From: Zhengitettix transpicula
Lineage: Eukaryota; Arthropoda; Insecta; Orthoptera; Tetrigidae
Assembly (NCBI GenBank): GCA_037074705.1
Contig: CM073590.1
Coordinates: 220,440,746 to 220,504,745 of the forward strand
Reading direction: 5' to 3'
DNA: 64,000 nt
A model generated the notes under the pieces. It saw only the letters and a program-made list of their open reading frames with translations. It was not told the origin of the DNA and did not search any database. Position numbers and translations under genes: made by a program. This document shows, one piece after another, positions 60,309 through 64,000 of the stretch; position 1 is the first letter of the stretch; each line of letters begins with the position of its first letter.

Positions 60309-61574
60309 GGAAAATATTTCGTCATCTTATAATTCAATGCTATATTATAATAATTATCTCTACTTTTAGAACGCCGTTTTACCTTCCGCCTTTTGACGTC
60401 TATTTTGACGGATTATCTTCTAAAATTTGCTCCCTGAAACTATTTGCCTTCTTCCGCCGAACCGGACTTAATTTCTGCTGCAACATAACTTTTACTTCAT
60501 TTTTCTTGTAACAATTTCATAAAATCTTCATTATCCGCGAGGAATCCAATTTTACCATCAATTCTTATCTCCGGCATTCACCCTTGTATTTCCTATTGAT
60601 GTTTCAATTACTTTGATTCCCCTCAAAGTTTTCCTCTCCCTCTATATTTTAAACTCTACGCAAAAGCAGCAATAAATAAACAAATACAACTAAATGCTGA
60701 ATGCACACTCAGGAACACATTAATTAAATAGAAACTGTAAAATCCAAAGTCAATATTTGTTTCCTTGTCTTATAGATCTATTCAACCTTCAGAATGGGAA
60801 ACCAGCGTGACTGCAAGCTCTTACTCAATCTGTAAATGTAACGATTAAGAGCTAAAAAAGAAATCTTATACTACGTTGTTAACACCATTAAAAAAGCTCT
60901 TTGAAATTCTGAAATTTTCCTATTTCATACATGGTTTAACGCCACGACAATTAATTCGCAATAAATGCGTAGAATGATGATGTCATACTAGAAATCGCCT
61001 TTCTTCTCACGAGAATGTCGTTAACAATTACAATAAACACTGCTCATTAAAACTGACGAAGTACATAACACCACAAGACATGGCAGATTTAACCTCAGCA
61101 GCTATTATACAAGTATGGTAATGTTACCCGAGTACGGAACCTGAATTGGCGAGAATCTTGGGACTGCTCGCGACTATTGGAAAGGACAGTCATTCGATAG
61201 ATGGATTATTCTAATCTAAATCCCACTGAATGTGTGTGGGGCGTTTTTGAATGACGCATAGTAGTCTGCGAGGACAGATTCGAAAAGAAATTGGCTGTCG
61301 TCACAATATAGTACTGCCACGTCTCAATTTTGACCTGGCAAAACGAAGTGTTGTAGAAATTTAAGATGTTATTACATACTTGAGGTTTCAAACACTAGTG
61401 TATTGATTAAGACAGGTAAAAATCTTCTTTTGAATATTTCTCTGCACGAGAATTTCTGAATCGGTGACTGCTTAACGTATTTTCTGAGAGCTTCGTTTCA
61501 CCTCACAGTTACCAAATAAATCAAGTCTCTTACGGTGAACGAAACAAATTTCTGTTTCCTATGCTCCTCTCTCC
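60309..61574. other. No gene recognised
   Basis: Mixed composition with short ORFs. Nothing supported between the fold-back element and the retrotransposon fragment. Confidence 0.5.
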
Positions 61575-62110
61575 CAGGTAGTAGTAGTATATCCTTTCGT
61601 TCCTTTAGGAACATAGGGTATCTGTGAAACATTTCCACCTAACTCTATTCTTGCCAACATTTTAACTTATTTCCAGGTTTTGTCAGACTCCTTCGCCTCC
61701 TCTATGATCGTCCTCTTTCAGGTATATTTCGGTCTTCCTACTTTTCGTTCACCTTGTGGATTCCAGTCTAATGCTTCCTTCTCAACTGATCCTTCATTCT
61801 TCCTCAAGATATGTCCTATGTATCTCCATTTTCTCATTTTTATCTGTTTCTCTATTTCTGTCTCACCGCAGGTTTCCCATAATGCAGTGTTACTTATTAT
61901 TTCAAGCCACCTTATACCAATTGTTTTTCTTAACCAGCGATTTATAAATGTTTGTAATTTCTTTGTAATTTGATTTGTTACTTTCCACGTTTCGCATCCG
62001 TAGAGCATTTTGACATTGCTATTAAATATGCGAATCTTGGTTTTCTTGGAAATATTTTTGTTCTTCCAGAGGGTGTATAGTTGGTCAAACTCTCTCTTCC
62101 AGGTAACATT
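61575..62110 (-). pseudogene. RTE-like non-LTR retrotransposon, 3' end remnant
   Basis: The minus strand encodes the C-terminal end of a retrotransposon endonuclease/reverse-transcriptase protein: QLYTLWKNKNISKKTKIRIF, YGCETWKVT, INRWLRKTIGIRWLEIISN, KWRYIGHILRK and GERKVGRPKYT. This region follows the reverse-transcriptase fingers in RTE-type elements and relatives. The frame continues after the stop at about 61718 as KRTIIEEAKESDKTW and VKMLARIELGGNVSQIPYV, so an expected Trp codon has become TGA and a second stop follows. It ends in a short ACT-type repeat. It is 5'-truncated near 62,110, as usual for non-LTR insertions, and is dead. Confidence 0.8.
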
Positions 62111-63431
62111 AAGATATATTTTAAGTATGGTAATGTGAAGGTGTCGGTAAAAAGTGATGGTTCGGCGGCCAGCTGTGATCGAACCTCCCGCCAAAGCAGC
62201 AGCCAGGCAGAATCAGAGCCAGCTGTCGGGGCGACGCGCAACCACGGAGACCCAAAAGAAAAGCCAACGCCTACGCATAATTAGCTTTCCATTCGAGTGA
62301 TACATAATTCAACAGTTGGCACTGCTCCCAGTGCGCTCTTTGTTCGTCTTAATAACGGCGTCATCACAAACATGGCGACCACCTGCATCCCCGGGATTCC
62401 TCATCTCGCTTCAGGAAGACAGGACGCGTGTTAAGTGAGCATCGTAGGCGAGATCAATAACACCGGACAAGTGCTTCGGAGACGGTAAAAACCTCAGTCC
62501 GTGGCTCCGTGGGCGAATCCACTCCTGGGGGAGGGATACCAGCTAAGGCCATTACTTCACGGTCCCCATTCTAGTTCCGCCCTGCACTATTGATCGCATT
62601 CTCTACACTTTCTCGGTCACCGTCGGATTCTCGTCACAGAATCCGGCGTCACTCTCCCGGGAATAAACGGAAACCACCTAGTGGGCTCTGGAGAAGCTGT
62701 GACTGGGTTAAATTTAGAATTGCGTCGTCCTGATTCGCCGCTAACGCGAACTTTCGTATGTAGACACGAATGAAGCAGGTTGTACGTATGGGAACCGAAC
62801 GCCGACCTGTTCCGTTCCGTTACGAATCCCATTCTCTTCCGCGCGTGCTGGAAAGCTGGAGGCTAGACTTGCCCGTGGGACAAAAACGAAAGAAAGAAAA
62901 AAACACCTCGATTCCGCTGCCCATAAACGGCTGTTACGACGCGAGGCTATTTACAGTCTCCAGGAGTCGAGCGCCTCTACATTATACCGATCTTAAAAGG
63001 AAACCACAAAATTTTCAAAGGGTACTTTATCGAAGTGATCATCGAGATCCATCCTAGTCACGGCGATCCTTACTTTGACTGGTTCCTACGACAGCAATTT
63101 CAGAGAATGACATAATTCTCCGAGATCCACAAAAGAAACTAGTATTTTACGAATGATATGTTAGAGTAGGGACTAACGCGAATATTAAACCCAATATTTT
63201 TAAGAGAACAATTACGTTTGTCCTCGCACCAAGTGAAAGGGTTCAGAGCACGCTCAGATCCGAAAGTAGAGAAAAATTACGGTCCATTGACTCCAGAATT
63301 CAGCTGCATACCGTCTAAAATCTTCTTTTAGCCACGATGACGAACCAATTTATTACTGTTTGATATATAAATTTACTCTTTTTATCCCTTACATTTACCT
63401 TCAAACACTTCAAAAATTTGTTTAAATGAAA
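62111..63431. other. GC-richer flank, no gene recognised
   Basis: Unusually GC-rich (about 62,150-63,060), with a 95-codon plus ORF (62770-63057) and others lacking recognisable domains. It may be another promoter or CpG-rich region whose gene lies outside the window, or older mobile DNA. No exon chain found. Confidence 0.4.
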
Positions 63432-63700
63432 AAATTTACGTCTGATTGAAAATAATGAATAGCCAATTCCGACAAAAAAGGGTAATATATACCACACAAA
63501 GTTTCTGGGATCCTTGTTCCTTTCGTCAGGTTGTAAGTAGAGCCTAACACTTAACACTGAGTTTTGTCAACTGACGAGTGCAGTTCTGTCGCTCTAGGCT
63601 CTTTTAAGTACCTGAAGAAAAGTACAAAGATCCCAGAAACGTTGTGTCGTGTTTATATTACCCTTTTTCTCTGAATTGACTATCTTTATTATTCTTCAAT
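63432..63700. repeat. Fold-back repeat family B, copy 5
   Basis: The left arm (AATTTACGTCTGATTGAAAA, TAGCCAATTCCGACAAAAA, ACCACACAAAGTTTCTGG, CCTTTCGTCAGG) is mirrored by the right arm (TACCTGAAGAAAAGTAC, GATCCCAGAAACGTTGTG, TCTGAATTGACTATCTTT). The centre holds TTGTCAACTGACGAGTGCAG and CGCTCTAGGCTC. Complete and moderately diverged. Confidence 0.85.
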
Positions 63701-64000
63701 TACTTGTTTGACCTGCAATAATCTGCAGAAACGTAAGAAATCTTTATAAAAGTGTGGACATAGGTGAGTGTAGGCGACGATGCTCAATATCAGTATATGC
63801 AAAGATTTAAAAATGAGCCGTGGAAGAAAAGGAAGGAAAGTAATGGGACCAATGTTACGAACACTCAGAGAGAGTAACCAAAAAAAATCCTCAATCTTGC
63901 ATAAGAGATTAACCAACATCGAAAAAAATTACAGTCTTAAATAAATGAAGCAGAAGACTTTACACTAGATTATTTCTGAACAGACTTACACGCATCCATT
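63701..64000. other. No gene recognised
   Basis: AT-rich window end with one short minus-strand ORF of no recognisable content. Confidence 0.5.

Noticed and set aside
62150..62230. tRNA or SINE B-box (GGAGGTTCGATCAC on the minus strand)
   Set aside because: The B-box-like match is isolated. No A-box at the right distance or cloverleaf could be found.
1..64000. CRISPR array, bacterial operon or prophage
   Set aside because: The window is eukaryotic: spliced genes, AT-rich introns and microsatellites. No regularly spaced direct repeats with unique spacers were seen.
1..64000. Endogenous viral sequence
   Set aside because: No recognisable viral polymerase, capsid or envelope segment was seen in any ORF.

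Overview
This is an AT-rich window with long introns and many repeats. It comes from an animal nuclear genome, most likely an insect. The repeat content and intron sizes would fit a large-genome insect lineage, but the species cannot be named from the sequence. I could assemble two protein-coding genes exon by exon, both on the minus strand. All their introns are GT-AG and every exon junction keeps the reading frame.

Region by region. Positions 1 to about 20,050 hold no gene I can support. They contain AT-rich DNA, two related composite repeats (3094-4436 and 6767-7845), a third relative with a typical insect retroelement tail (18343-18943), half and whole fold-back elements, a GC-richer repeat at 13351-13571 whose partner lies 45 kb away at 58481-58701, and a small 24-bp tandem array at 16351. 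Positions 20288-24621 hold the RTN4IP1 (mitochondrial NADPH oxidoreductase) homologue, six exons and 413 codons before the stop. Positions 28497-47267 hold a Tousled-like kinase (TLK). Fourteen exons give 726 residues with an intact kinase domain, and a candidate extra first coding exon lies at 49283-49333 inside a GC/CpG-rich promoter-like stretch (about 48,330-50,230). The TLK introns hold several palindromic fold-back elements, two inverted remnants of a Penelope-like (GIY-YIG type) retroelement, and an unrecognised plus-strand terminal-exon-like ORF (40667-40878). Positions 50,250-64,000 are again gene-poor, with fold-back elements at 57675, 60028 and 63432 and the decayed 3' end of an RTE-like non-LTR retrotransposon (61575-62110, minus strand).

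The two genes have unrelated jobs: one in mitochondrial redox and coenzyme Q metabolism, the other in chromatin assembly and DNA replication. They are simply neighbours on one strand. The most interesting pattern is in the repeats. At least five sequence-unrelated families, most built as near-perfect palindromes, carry near the palindrome centre a short arrangement that looks like a hammerhead ribozyme core: GANGA, then a short hairpin, then GAAA. Hammerheads are known from the LTR-like ends of Penelope-like elements, and coding remnants of that class sit in the same TLK introns. This suggests that the fold-backs are non-autonomous Penelope relatives. That is inference and needs covariance-model and folding tests.
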